Origin: Pomphorhynchus laevis
Lineage: Eukaryota; Acanthocephala; Palaeacanthocephala; Echinorhynchida; Pomphorhynchidae
Assembly: GCA_012934845.2 (NCBI GenBank)
Contig: WNNJ02000632.1
Coordinates: 37,454 to 101,453 of the forward strand
Reading direction: 5' to 3'
Length of the DNA: 64,000 nucleotides
Shown: one piece after another, positions 9,085-19,730 of the stretch
Position numbering within the stretch: position 1 is the stretch's first letter
Layout: each line of letters opens with the position of its first letter
The notes under the pieces: model-generated
Told to the model about the DNA's origin: nothing
Database searches by the model: none
What the model saw: the letters and a program-made list of their open reading frames with translations, nothing else
Translations under genes and position numbers: made by a program

Positions 9085-11960
9085 TGGGTTACCCGCAAAT
9101 GAGTCCATTTTATTATTGTCTTCAACATGTCATCGAAAGTGAAAACTCTTTATTTTTGATCACGACGTCCTCCGATAGCCGTGGATGCAATGCGATGCAG
9201 CCCTCGCCAGACAGAATACAAACCGACTTCTTATCGTTCTGGTACAGTCCGCGTAGGATAGGTCTGACGATAATGCCATCATGCAGCTACTCTACGAATT
9301 AATTGATTTGCATCCATACCTGCACCTCCAGTCGCCGAGAAGACAACGGGCTTAAAAACGGCACGTTCCAATGTGATTACGCGGTCCTCATATTTGGATC
9401 TTTTACGGGACTCATGGAAAACGAAAGATGCTACAGCGCTGGATTGAGAATACGATTGAGCCAAATGATTGAAGACAACGACATCCAAAAATGTCCGCTC
9501 AAAACGATTTTCTGAAAGTCCGATACAGGCAATGTCGAGGCGTGCGTCCGGATCAATACATGTAGTGTTTCGCTCAAACTCAATATTATGCGGAATATCG
9601 GTCAACACAGGTTCAACTTCTATACTGTGACATACACCATCTAATTCCTTGGCAAGTAGATCGCGAATTGCGTTGTGTCGCACGACTTGCTGTCCTCCTC
9701 GTTTGCAGGATAACATATGTAAAACTTGTACCGGGTCGCCGCATACACAAATTTGTCGTTGGCAGTCTCTAGGGGTTACACCGTATCTCACAGCAAGCCC
9801 GTCCTTGAATTCTTGAGGCGATAAACGATAATTCTCCGATAATAGGGGAAGTGCAGATAGCCAAGCCGATGCCCTAGTGATTTTTGCATGTTCTATAATT
9901 AGTGGTCAGTTAGACGGGGAAGGTAAGAGCTCGATCCATTCTCGACTTAAAAGTATTTAGTCGCACATTCTTTATTGACGCCGTGACCTTTTGCTGAAGA
10001 TTGCGAAGCTCCATTCCAGTAAGACCCGAATTAGAGGTACTACACAACCTCAAAGAATTCTCAAATTCCAAATCCGCTGTGAGAATTGGATCCAATAAGC
10101 CGATTCCACCCAGTTTTAAAGGATTCATAATAACATCCTTTATTGTATTGGAGACTTCACACCCCATCAAAGCATCCAAAAAAACCTTCATATATGAGCT
10201 CCCGCAACGGCATTAATAACTCCGATTATATTTTCGTGCATCGGAAGTATTGACTCCATTTCCATTGAATTGAATTTTCTAAGTCTGCATGAGCTATATA
10301 GGGGTCCAGTTCAGCAACCTCCACTAGACGCTCTAGGATATTTCTCCATTTTTTGATCTTCTCGATCGAAAAGTTCTTGACACATTTACAGCTACCAATC
10401 GACGCCCCAAGCACTTCAATCCGTTCACATTGTATCCGCACGTCTCCAAAGTTTAGGCAACTATTTTCCGCATAATCATGCATAAGCAAGTGGGTTTTAT
10501 TGTCATTTACAAAGTACCCATATGATAGACTAACTTCCCGCAAGAACGTCCAAACACCTTGCAAATCAACTGGTAGCCCGACAAAATTGGCATCATCTGC
10601 ATACCATTTCTGAACCACAAGAGGAAACCTAGCTGAAATTTCTCGAATTAAAGGTAAGGAGGCTAACGCAAAAGCTGCCATTGCTAATGGGTCACCCTGT
10701 GTTACACCCTCATGAGACCACAGTACTTCATCTTCCAAAATCAAAGCCGCGTCACATGAGTATAAATTTGACAATACTCTTATCAAAGCTGGGCACGTGA
10801 AGCGCACGTTATGAAGCCTGACCTTACGGTTTAAATTGTTGGATGCGCTTTTCGCATCTACAGCGAGAATGCCCATTTGTGGGTTTCCTAGTAAATCATC
10901 TCGTAAGCTATGGATAGCATGTTCTGGTCCACTTCTTTGCGATGCACACAGTTGGGTTACACCCGCAACATCTTGAAGATCACTTTTGACACAACATATG
11001 ATTGCTTTCCAAATGATCCTCCGTGTCACATCCGCCACACCGATTAGTCGAATACCGCCATTTCGTTTACTAATAGCGACTATCCTACATGAAACGAAGA
11101 GTTCGAGCACATGCTCGGGAATCTGCTCAGTAGCTAGTCGGATTGCAAAGGCAGCGACAGAGTCAGCTAGGTTCCTTGAATGGACACCAAACTTAGTCAG
11201 CATGGTTTTCCAAGCTACTGCATTCAGTCTTGAAGGTCCTGCACTTCCATACGTCCTTCTTGCACCGCGTACTATCCAGCTTCCATCAATTTCGGCAAAC
11301 AACGACGCATGGTGTTCCTTAGAATCTGGTAGGGGCCCACCAAGTAACGCTTCAGTCTGAACGTGAGCTGGGCGTGGATGTAATTTCTGAAAATGCTCAT
11401 GAACTGTAAGATTATCCACAACATCAGATGATTTGAGCGTACCGCTCGAATAATTGCCTTCTAAGACGGATGTGCTGCTACCTATCTCTCCTCTTGAGAT
11501 CAGCTGACAGTATTGTTTCATCCATTGTTTCTGAACATTCAAATCATGCCTCGGAGCACTACGAGTCTGCAAGATTCGAGCATCATCAAACAGTTCAGAA
11601 AGACGACCCCCGACCATAAACCGATTCTCCGATGGAGGATCAATACATCGATCTGTTACGAAGCGGAACAACATTGTTGGACAATGATTCGGTTCTGGCA
11701 ATTAGCGGCGGAATAGTTGATACACTGTCTATGAGCCTTACGACATTTGCAACCTCTACATACTGCATGTTGTCCGTTGCAAGCATAGCATTTGACCCCG
11801 CTAGACGGGACTCCTCTTGTCATGACAATTTTGGTTGAAATTCTTTTCGATTCTTTGGACAAAAAGCTTGAAAGCTTGCCTTGGATCGTGATCGTTCGAT
11901 CGGCGACAGTAGGAGCGAAGGCGCGCGAGCGAAATGAGCGCGCCTAAAGTCAATCGTCTG
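9085..11960 (-). mobile_element. Group 1 RLE-type LINE, element B (broken)
   Basis: The 3' end carries the family motif at 9087-9106. The N-terminus (11656-11862) encodes MTRGVPSSGVKCYACNG and a CXC-like cluster. The frame at 10226-11701 carries the RT with GVTQGDPLAMAAF and QKWYADDANFVG; its first catalytic block reads DAKSASNN, so Phe of AFN is replaced by Ser. Frames at 9910-10191 and 9279-9791 give the region after the RT, the finger CVCGDPVQVLHMLSC and the RLE core DARLDIACIGL with ERTFLDVVVFN. About 100 residues between the Cys cluster and the RT are missing by deletion, and several frameshifts are present, so it is inactive. Confidence 0.85.
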
Positions 11961-12059
11961 GAAGTCAATCGTTATGTATTTACGCTGTTAAAATATTTTG
12001 TTCTTAATTATAAATTAATAAATAATTATAATAAATTATTAATTATAATAAATTTATTC

Positions 12060-12500
12060 TATTAATTATATAATAAATTAATAATTTATCTATAATCGTA
12101 CATTAAATTTTTGTAATAACAATAGAAAATATACATTAACCATAAACTTCGCTAATAAATGCATAGATAACATAGATATAGGTATACTTTTAAGTAATTC
12201 TAAAAGTAAAGAAATAATAGGATCAGATTTAAGTAAATATATTCCTAGAATAAGGTATAAGTTGTTACCGCCATTAGAACTAAAAATTTATAATTATAAT
12301 AAAGAATTTGAAATCTATATGTAACGATAATATTAGAAACATCATAGAAACTGAATGCGATTGCAACAGTCTTAAGTTTGATAAAATAAATGAAAATATA
12401 TGCACTCATAATCTAAAATTAATTGAAAACAATGAATTAAGGAAAATGCTATCAAAAGGGTATAAATATAGATTAAATAATTTTTTTATAGAAGAAGATT
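12060..12500 (+). mobile_element. Penelope-like element, middle part (second copy)
   Basis: It duplicates the piece at 8633-9010 (KYKLLPPLELKIYNYNKE, TECDCNSLKFDKINENICTH, LRKMLSKGYKYRLNN). The 5' end continues left without the interruption that element A caused. Either the locus was partly duplicated or a second PLE lies here. Like the first copy it breaks off just after KYRLNN and is followed by the 3' end of a minus-strand group 1 element. Confidence 0.75.
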
Positions 12501-12514
12501 TATTATACACACAA

Positions 12515-15500
12515 TATAAGGTTACCCGCAAATGGGTCCGAAATATTAAATTTAAATTAATTTTTAGGTGATGTAAGTTTTCGTCACATTAGACGATTGC
12601 TGCGGATCTGTCACATTTCGTTATACTCCGGGTACACAGTTTGTCCAATATCGACGCGAGCAGGATGACCTCTTGTTGAGCGTGCCGCCCTGATGCACAT
12701 CGATGCAGACTTGGCCATAACTACGTTTATTTGCGAGCGTAATGTTTTTATTATATCGCTGTACATGTGTAATCCCTTGCCTGCCTTTAGCGACGCAATT
12801 ATTTTGATTGTAATGTTCGCCGCCGGTCCTATTGCCCCGTTTCCGGCAATGACAAACGGAATGAATGAAGCTCTTTCATACCGGCTCACCCTCTCCTCGT
12901 ACTTAGCCCGCTTTTGTGTCTCGTGATATTGGAATGGTGTGGAGTTGTTGCCAGAAGCATTTGACGAGGCCAGCTGATTAAAAGAGCAAAAGTCCAACAT
13001 AAACCGCTCCGTCCAACTTCCAAACAATCCACGACATTCAACGTCCAGCCTGGCATCTCGATCTAGTGTTGTTGATGGTCTCTCGAAAACCACATTTTCA
13101 TCGAGTTGCTGAAGTACTGGCTCGATTGCTACCGCAGAGCACACATTTAACAATTCTTTTGCAACGAGGTCCCTCGGAATGTTATGCCTGATAGTTGGCA
13201 ACCCTCCCGTCTGGCAGGAAAGAGTGTGAATTATGCTGAAATCATCTCCGCATTGACATTTGTGTGGGGCAAAAGGAGGATTCCAGCCGTAGCGTGCTGC
13301 CAAGGCATCACGAAATTCAACCGGGCTTAGGTTCAGATTATCCTTGCGTAGTGGTTTGCAAGATAGCCACGCGGATGCCCCTTAACTTTCGCAAGACACA
13401 GACGTACTCCGATGGAATCACTGTTGTTCAGTATTTGCCGTCTTATTTGGGCATTGACTTGTGTCTTCTCATTCTTAATACGAGTTATTATATCATTTTG
13501 ACGTGATCAGAGTTCATTCCCTATAAAGCCATCTAGTAATGGTTCGTTTAGTCTCCTAGAACGGTCCCAATCCAATTCGGGATTAGAGGAAGGATCATTT
13601 ATACAAAGTCCTCCTTCATTCACAGGTAAGAAACAAACTGACTGCCTAACTTCATTTAGTTCGATCCCAATAATGGCAGGTATAAAATTCTGTTTAATAT
13701 AAAGTGTCAGTTCATCGTAAGCGCCATAAGAGGTAAGACATGAACGTCTGATAAAGGCCCATTTTAATTGCAAAGATTGTGTAAAAGTGGCATAAGCAAT
13801 TCGGGGTTCCTCCTTTGCAATCTCGATTAGTCTGCTTACCACCATCTTCCATTCTTGGACTTTCGACTTGACAAATTTGTCAGTGTAGGCTATATCTCCA
13901 ATAGCAGACCCAAATACACGCATTCCTGAGGTCATAATTTTTATTCCGACGTTTTGGAATATAGACCTTGCCTCAGATAGGTTACTGCTTTGAGTAAGAA
14001 GTTGGCATTTTTCATTGTTTAAGAAAAACCCATATTGAGGCCCGATTTGACATATTTCCTTCCAAACCGCCAGCAAATCATCAGGTGTTCCAACACAAAT
14101 TCCGTCATCAGCATACCATCAGTGTATCACTCCTGGGCAGATGTGTTTGATGCGTTTTATAAGCGGTAGAGTCGCTGCTGCGAAAGCCAACATTGCCAAG
14201 GGGTCACCTTGGGTAAAACCCTCTTTAGAAAGTATTACTTCGTCCTCAACTGACAGTGTAGAGTTAGTTCCGTATATATTACGTAATATAATTGTTAGTG
14301 CTGGAACCGTGAATCTTATATTTTCTAGCGCGAGCTGACGGTTTACACAGTAAAATGCATTACTGGCGTCTAGTTGAAGAGCACAATAACCAGGGTTGTC
14401 CTGCAAAAGTTTTCCGACGGAATGAATGGCAGCTTCTACCCCACATCTCTGTCCTGCACAGAGCTGTTGGCATCCAGCAACTGCTTGAAGGTGATCACAA
14501 ATGCGTCGAGCTATAACTTTACAAATTATTCTCCTAGAGATCTCCCCGACCCCTATAGTACGGATACCGGGACTCTTGTCGAATGGCAATAACCTGCTGG
14601 CCGTAAATGCTTTAAGAAATTTTGATGGAATAGGAGTGGATGCCAGACATATAGTAAGGTCCGCTAAACTGAAAGCTAACATTTGAGATTCCCTGCCAAA
14701 AGATTTAAGCATTGAACGAAAGCTCTGGGCATTAACCCCCGAAGGACCAGCTGCTCCTTGTGATCTATTAGCGACTCAGATTATTTCGACCGCATTTATA
14801 TCTTCGAATTGTACTGGATGATGATCAATTATGCCGGGCATAGGACTGTTTAGCTGAGCGCTGGCGGATATTTCCACTGGCGTTGGATATAGTTGTCCTA
14901 ACCTCTTCCTTGCCGATATATTTTCTACGTCTTCGTCTAAAGATAATATTTTCGATGATCGCATAGGACAGTGTAAAATCTTCATCGCAGCATTCGTTTT
15001 TCCCGCTGAGAATAGCTGTATGAATCTTCTGGACCATAGTTTGGTTTTAGAGAGTCGACTGTATCTAGTGTTCGATAGATTTTTTTGAAGTACTCGAGCT
15101 TCAGCTAGGAGAGATGTTAGATTTTTATTTCTCCATAGGGTTATTCTCCTTTCTAGAGTTTTACGTCTAACTGCAATACCGGCGGATGGGATTCGTTGAA
15201 GTACCAATTGGCAGAGGACCGTTGCCATTTTGAGGCATATATGCATTGATCCAAGGTCGTTAGCTGCGGAACTGTACAAACTAGCAAGCATTTCAGCAAA
15301 GACATAGCTCGCACGACATCTTGACAACTCAAGGTGGTGAGGCTTCCACTGGATTACTTCATTATAGATTTCGTCCAAAGAAATGCAAACTGTTCTATCA
15401 CAGTTTGTGATGAAGTATGTGTGGTCGGGGCAGGGGAAGCATCTATTCGATTGTTCATTTGGGATGGCAGTATCCTTGGCGGTTGGGTCGCAAGTGAAAA

Positions 15501-15900
15501 AGTGCTGAGAGATTCACCCATGTTCTCGTTGGCATGATGATGGATTCTGTTCGTGTAATTTGGGGCTAAGCAGTCAATACAGTGTTTCTTCTCTCTTGCA
15601 CATACGCATCCTTTGCATTTAGCTGCCGAAACAGAACAAGCGCAGCACCTAGGCGAATTCCTGGGCTTTCCTTTGGGCATTGTGTATTTGAAGCCGATTG
15701 TAAGCTGTAAGCTGCACTGCACACCCCGGGATGTACCCTGGGCGTACAACTTCGTTGTTAGAAAAGAGTATCAATGTTGTTAGAATAGAGTATCAATAAG
15801 CGTATTAATGAAGCTAATTGTAAGCTGTAAGCTGCACTGCGTACCCCGGGATGTACCCTGGGCGTACGACTTCGTTGTTAGAAGAGAGTATTGTAATTAG
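12515..15900 (-). mobile_element. Group 1 RLE-type LINE, element C (broken)
   Basis: The 3' motif is at 12520-12536. The likely ATG is at 15678-15680 (MPKGKPRNSPRCCACSVSAA, Cys-rich cluster). Then come a frame at 14776-15378 with RRKTLERRITLWRNKNLTSL, a frame at 14119-14712 with DASNAFYCVN and GFTQGDPLAM, a frame at 13507-14076, and a last one at 12611-13303 with the finger CQCGDDFSIIHTLSC and the RLE core DARLDVECRGLFG, ERFMLDFCSFNQLA. I see a frameshift near 15375, an in-frame TGA at 14776-14778, a TGA just before WYADD (14119-14121) and another shift between 13507 and 13400. The RLE domain itself is unbroken. Confidence 0.85.
15699..15897 (-). repeat. Two tandem GC-rich monomers in the 5' UTR of element C
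   Basis: Unit 1 (15699-15776) and unit 2 (15819-15897) share TGTAAGCTGTAAGCTGCACTGC, then an ACCCCGGGATGTACCCTGGG block and a GTACRACTTCGTTGTTAGAA block, at a period of about 120 bp. They lie just upstream of the element ATG, where repeated promoter monomers occur in some LINEs. Function here is inference. Confidence 0.75.
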
Positions 15901-16141
15901 TGTAATTAGCTAGAACACTTAAATTTTCTTCCTGTTGTATACTAATCGGCTGTTGAATATGTAATTAGTGTATTTACTATAGATTTTGTATTTACGTTAT
16001 TAAATTTTTTTAGTAATTGCTATTATTATAATAATTTTACAAAATTATTATATTATTATAATTGAGGATAATTATATTATTATATTATATTAATTATAAT
16101 ATAATAATTATTATATTATATTATTATATTATTATAATTGA

Positions 16142-16172
16142 AGAAAATTTATAACTGTTCTAGCAAATTACA
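16142..16172 (+). repeat. 31-bp word shared with the CR1 5' flank at 52293
   Basis: AGAAAATTTATAACTGTTCT and the next 11 bases occur identically at about 52293-52323, and both are followed within 40 bases by CAGTTCCGC. Here it precedes element D; there it precedes a CR1-like LINE. It may be a piece of a CR1 5' UTR or an independent small repeat. Confidence 0.7.
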
Positions 16173-16281
16173 ATTACAGTTCCGCTTATTATTAAAAAAA
16201 TTTGGTTTCTGATAAACATACAATAAAATAACATACAGTTTCTGATAAACATACAATAAACATACAATTTCTGAACATTCC

Positions 16282-19200
16282 ATGACGAAGGGTAAGCCGA
16301 GTAATATTGCCCCGTGCTGTACATGCAACGGTAATGCTGCAAGATGCAAAGGATGTCGGTGTGCGAAAAATAAAACAGCATGTGTCAACTGCAGAGCAGC
16401 TTGTTGCCAAAATACGTGTCCAAATATGATGTCTATGAAGTTAGATAGTGTGCCCCTTGGCAATTTAAATTGTCATCTTTCAACAGTCGATACATCTAAT
16501 GAACCAGTCGTGGTGGGACAGCGTCGGGAGAATTTAAATTACGATAATTTGATCGAGGACATGTATATGACAGTGATAAGCTGGGTTCCAAATCATATGA
16601 AACTTCCAAAATGCAGTACCAGCGGTCAGTTTATCAATCTCCTGACAGAAAAATTCAACGCAGTCGCGATCCCTAGCTTACATGAACAACGGGCATTGAA
16701 AGAAGTTGTGGTAATGAGTCAATTGATGTTACAATCAATACCATCGAGAGGAATTGGTACAATAAGAAAGGCTCTACTACGAAGAATGGATGATTGGAAT
16801 TTGGGAAAGTATAAAGAACTTTTTGACGAGGCAAGCATCTTACAACGTCGAATGGTTAGTGATGGATTTGCAAAGGGTTTTCAAAGAATAAGTAAGCAGA
16901 AAAAATTTTCTCGTTTTATGCGAGCAGGCAAAACGAGTGCAGCGATAAAAATCCTTGAAGACACTGAAGATGGCAATACGGTTTATAGTTTTGACGATAT
17001 GTGTGATGGTAAGCTTGTATCTGATATTTTGACTGAATTACATCCGCCTGCGCAGCCACTTTCTCAAGATGCAGTGTTATCGCTTCCTATAACTAATTGT
17101 AAATCCCATCACTTTTCAATATATAGTGGAATCGATGGACGTGCAATTATCAGGGAATCATTGAGGACTCATGGAGGGGCCGGTCCTTCTGGGATAACGG
17201 CGATTGCGTTCAGACGAATGTTAACGGCTTTTGGATCACACTCGATAAAGTTAGCTGATGCCATTGCGGGTTTAGCAGTGCGCATTGCATCAGAATCAAT
17301 TCCGGCTGAGTCTTTACAGGCATACGTTAACAGCAGAATTGTTGCGTTAAATAAGCGCCCTGGTGTCCGACCTATTGGAGTAGGTGAGGTATTTCGTCGT
17401 GTAATTGGTAAAGCTATTCTGAATGTGGCTAAAAGAGATTTAAGGGCAGTAGCAGGTAATCTGCAAATGTGTGCGGGACAGCCAGGTGGGCTAGGGTATG
17501 TGATACATACATTAACCGATCATTTCCACTCGAACGAGCAATATGGAATACTGTCAGTGGACGCGAAGAATGCGTTTAATCTAATGAATAGATGCCTAAT
17601 GCTTAAAAATGTCGAAAAAGTATGCCCTGCCTTCACATGTGTTCTGAGAAATATATATAAGCTAAATGCTTTACTTGTTGGCCAAGGAGGTAATTTAGCA
17701 TCGTCAGAGGGTGTCACTCAAGGGGACCCTCTTGCGATGCCAGCGTTTGCAATCTCATCGATGCCCTTGATATATAAAATCAGAGAATCGATTCCATCAA
17801 TAAAACAATGCTGGTATGCAGATGATTCGACTTTCGTTGGTGGGCTTGATGATCTATCACGTGTATGGCGTCTTCTTTGCTCAATAGGTGAGCAGTATGG
17901 ATACCATGTCAATCCAAACAAATCGAGGTTGCTTATACATCCACGAAACATGATCCGTGCTCAACACATCTTTGGAGCTGATGGTTTAATCATTAATGAA
18001 GATGGATTAAAGGTACTTGGTGCACCTATTGGCACGCCAAAGTTTGTAAGGGAGTATTGCTGCGGGCAGTTTTTATCGATGTCAAATCTGGTCAAGGATG
18101 TTGCTAATGCCGCTGATGCCGATGCTCATTCCGCATTTGTGGCATACTCTCTTGCAGTTCAGTCAAAGTGGACTCACCTTTTCCGAGCCGTTGATTGTGA
18201 CATAGAATGGTTGGATGATCTAAAGAATGTTATTGACACAAAATTTATGAATTCCATGTTTGGCGATGACATTGATCTTGATTTGAGGGGAGTATGTTCT
18301 TTGTCAACCAGTTTGGGGGGACTAGGAATACGAAATATTGAGAGTGAATTAACCAGACAGTACAACGCTGCACGATTGTTATCGTCCATATATGAAGAAC
18401 CTGATTTAGATATTGGTTTCTCAATAATACACTTATTGTCTGCAATTCAAAACGAACATAAAGAAGAAAATCGAAATTATGCTGAAAAACTCAAGCCAGA
18501 GATCATTCCTATATTGCGAAAATCAGTGGAATATGCATCCCTGAAGGGTGCCTCTAATTGGCTAACAAGAGATGCGTTGGTTTCTACGGATTGTCAGTTG
18601 TCAACGCAAGAGTTTCGAGATGCGTTGTCTGTTCGATATGGTTTAACTCCCAAAGATTTGCCGGATAAGTGTCAATGTGGTCAGATATTAACAACGTCGC
18701 ATGCTCTCTCGTGCAAAAGGGGCGCATTCAACTTCATCCGTCATAATCAACTTCGAGACTTTTTGGTTAAGAAGTTGAACACAGTCTGTTGGAATGTGTT
18801 TGCAGAACCATCTCTGACTCCAGTTCCTGAAAACATCAGTTTCAATATTAGTACAACAACCAGACAAGATGATGCTCGAGCTGATATAGTAGGTAATGGA
18901 CTGTTCGGTGGGAATATGGAGCGTACATTTTTTGATGTAGTCGTTTTCAACAATCATGCTCCGTCCTATTGCGAAAAGTCAACAGATGCCACTTTCACTT
19001 TCCACGAAAATAGAAAATGTGCCAAGTACGAAGAAAGGATACATACAATAGAGCACAGCTCATTTTGTCCCCTTATTTGGGCGACTACGGGCGGAGCTGG
19101 CAAGAGTGCACAAGCATGTATTAAATCATTGGCTCTAAAAATCGCTGAACAACAAAAAAGCGAATACGCCGTCACGATATCATCAATCAGGACATATATT

Positions 19201-19302
19201 AGTATGTGTCTTGCGAAAATTTGCTCTGCGACGCTTAGATGTCCACGTGTTCAGTTTCAGCGGACTTCGTATCTTCGAGCAGGACTTGTTTTATCAGAGT
19301 AA
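16282..19302 (+). CDS. Group 1 CXC-RT-RLE retrotransposon protein, intact
   Basis: A 1006-residue protein. Residues 12-46 form a Cys cluster (C12 C13 C15 C22 C25 C27 C34 C37 C41 C42 C46) resembling half of a tesmin/TSO1 CXC module, a likely nucleic-acid contact. The RT follows: VDAKNAFN with Asp427, GVTQGDPLAMPAF with Asp482, and WYADD at 511-515 with Asp514 and Asp515, then the thumb block LGAPIGTPKFVREY. Near the C-terminus are a finger (C797, C799, H807, C811) and a restriction-like endonuclease with DARADI (Asp868), FFDVVVF (Asp885) and HENRKCAKYEERI, matching the D...D...K-x-x-KY layout of R2-type RLEs. The start gives the MxKGKP N-terminus shared by copies C and E. No premature stop or shift is present and every catalytic residue I can name is in place. 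The named clade (R2, R4, NeSL, Hero or another) cannot be settled by eye. Confidence 0.9.
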   Translation: MTKGKPSNIAPCCTCNGNAARCKGCRCAKNKTACVNCRAACCQNTCPNMMSMKLDSVPLGNLNCHLSTVDTSNEPVVVGQRRENLNYDNLIEDMYMTVISWVPNHMKLPKCSTSGQFINLLTEKFNAVAIPSLHEQRALKEVVVMSQLMLQSIPSRGIGTIRKALLRRMDDWNLGKYKELFDEASILQRRMVSDGFAKGFQRISKQKKFSRFMRAGKTSAAIKILEDTEDGNTVYSFDDMCDGKLVSDILTELHPPAQPLSQDAVLSLPITNCKSHHFSIYSGIDGRAIIRESLRTHGGAGPSGITAIAFRRMLTAFGSHSIKLADAIAGLAVRIASESIPAESLQAYVNSRIVALNKRPGVRPIGVGEVFRRVIGKAILNVAKRDLRAVAGNLQMCAGQPGGLGYVIHTLTDHFHSNEQYGILSVDAKNAFNLMNRCLMLKNVEKVCPAFTCVLRNIYKLNALLVGQGGNLASSEGVTQGDPLAMPAFAISSMPLIYKIRESIPSIKQCWYADDSTFVGGLDDLSRVWRLLCSIGEQYGYHVNPNKSRLLIHPRNMIRAQHIFGADGLIINEDGLKVLGAPIGTPKFVREYCCGQFLSMSNLVKDVANAADADAHSAFVAYSLAVQSKWTHLFRAVDCDIEWLDDLKNVIDTKFMNSMFGDDIDLDLRGVCSLSTSLGGLGIRNIESELTRQYNAARLLSSIYEEPDLDIGFSIIHLLSAIQNEHKEENRNYAEKLKPEIIPILRKSVEYASLKGASNWLTRDALVSTDCQLSTQEFRDALSVRYGLTPKDLPDKCQCGQILTTSHALSCKRGAFNFIRHNQLRDFLVKKLNTVCWNVFAEPSLTPVPENISFNISTTTRQDDARADIVGNGLFGGNMERTFFDVVVFNNHAPSYCEKSTDATFTFHENRKCAKYEERIHTIEHSSFCPLIWATTGGAGKSAQACIKSLALKIAEQQKSEYAVTISSIRTYISMCLAKICSATLRCPRVQFQRTSYLRAGLVLSE

Positions 19303-19431
19303 TATGTTTGTGTTATGGTATTTATACCACTATTTTAAATGTATAGAGGCCCATTTGTGGGAACCTTAATTGTACAAATTAAAATTTTAATAAATTGTTA
19401 TTATTGAGGATTATATTATTATAATCATCAA

Positions 19432-19665
19432 TTTTAGTGATGAGATAAGCGCTTTGCGCACAACAATCGGCATAGCTTCGGCTAGAATGGTATCGGCTTG
19501 CTAAGGAGCATCAAGATCAAAGATCCTGCGCCATTCTGGCAACATTTCAATACGGAGACGGTGATTACATCAAATGAATATTTATTTTAATTTTGTTTGT
19601 TTTAAATGAGCCCATTTGCGGGATACCTTGAATGTAATTTTTGAAATAAATCAGGTATATATTTA
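19432..19665 (+). mobile_element. Group 1 LINE 3'-end fragment
   Basis: The translation SDEISALRTTIGIASARMVS matches the C-terminal end of group 1 proteins (copy C: SDIIKTLRSQINVVMAKSAS). It is followed by the 3' motif CCCATTTGCGGGATACC at 19611-19627 and an AT-rich tail. It is a 5'-truncated insertion lying directly behind element D. Confidence 0.75.
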
Positions 19666-19730
19666 AAAAAATTTTTTACAAAATAATAACAATAGAAATA
19701 AAATTTACAATTCATTATATAATGACTTAA

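Larger units (their letters stand above)
16071..19402 (+). mobile_element. Group 1 RLE-type LINE, element D (looks complete)
   Basis: It has an intact ORF, a 5' UTR with a 34-bp tandem repeat (TTTCTGATAAACATACAATA at about 16206 and 16240), and a short 3' UTR with the motif CCCATTTGTGGGAACC at 19350-19365. Candidate target-site repeats are ATTGAGGATA at 16061-16070 and ATTGAGGAT at 19403-19411, both followed by similar AT-rich words. The 5' boundary is uncertain because 16021-16140 is low-complexity TA-rich DNA. Confidence 0.8.

Noticed and set aside
10986-11360. Open 124-codon plus-strand frame inside element B
   Set aside because: It is antisense to the RT of element B, with no motif of its own.
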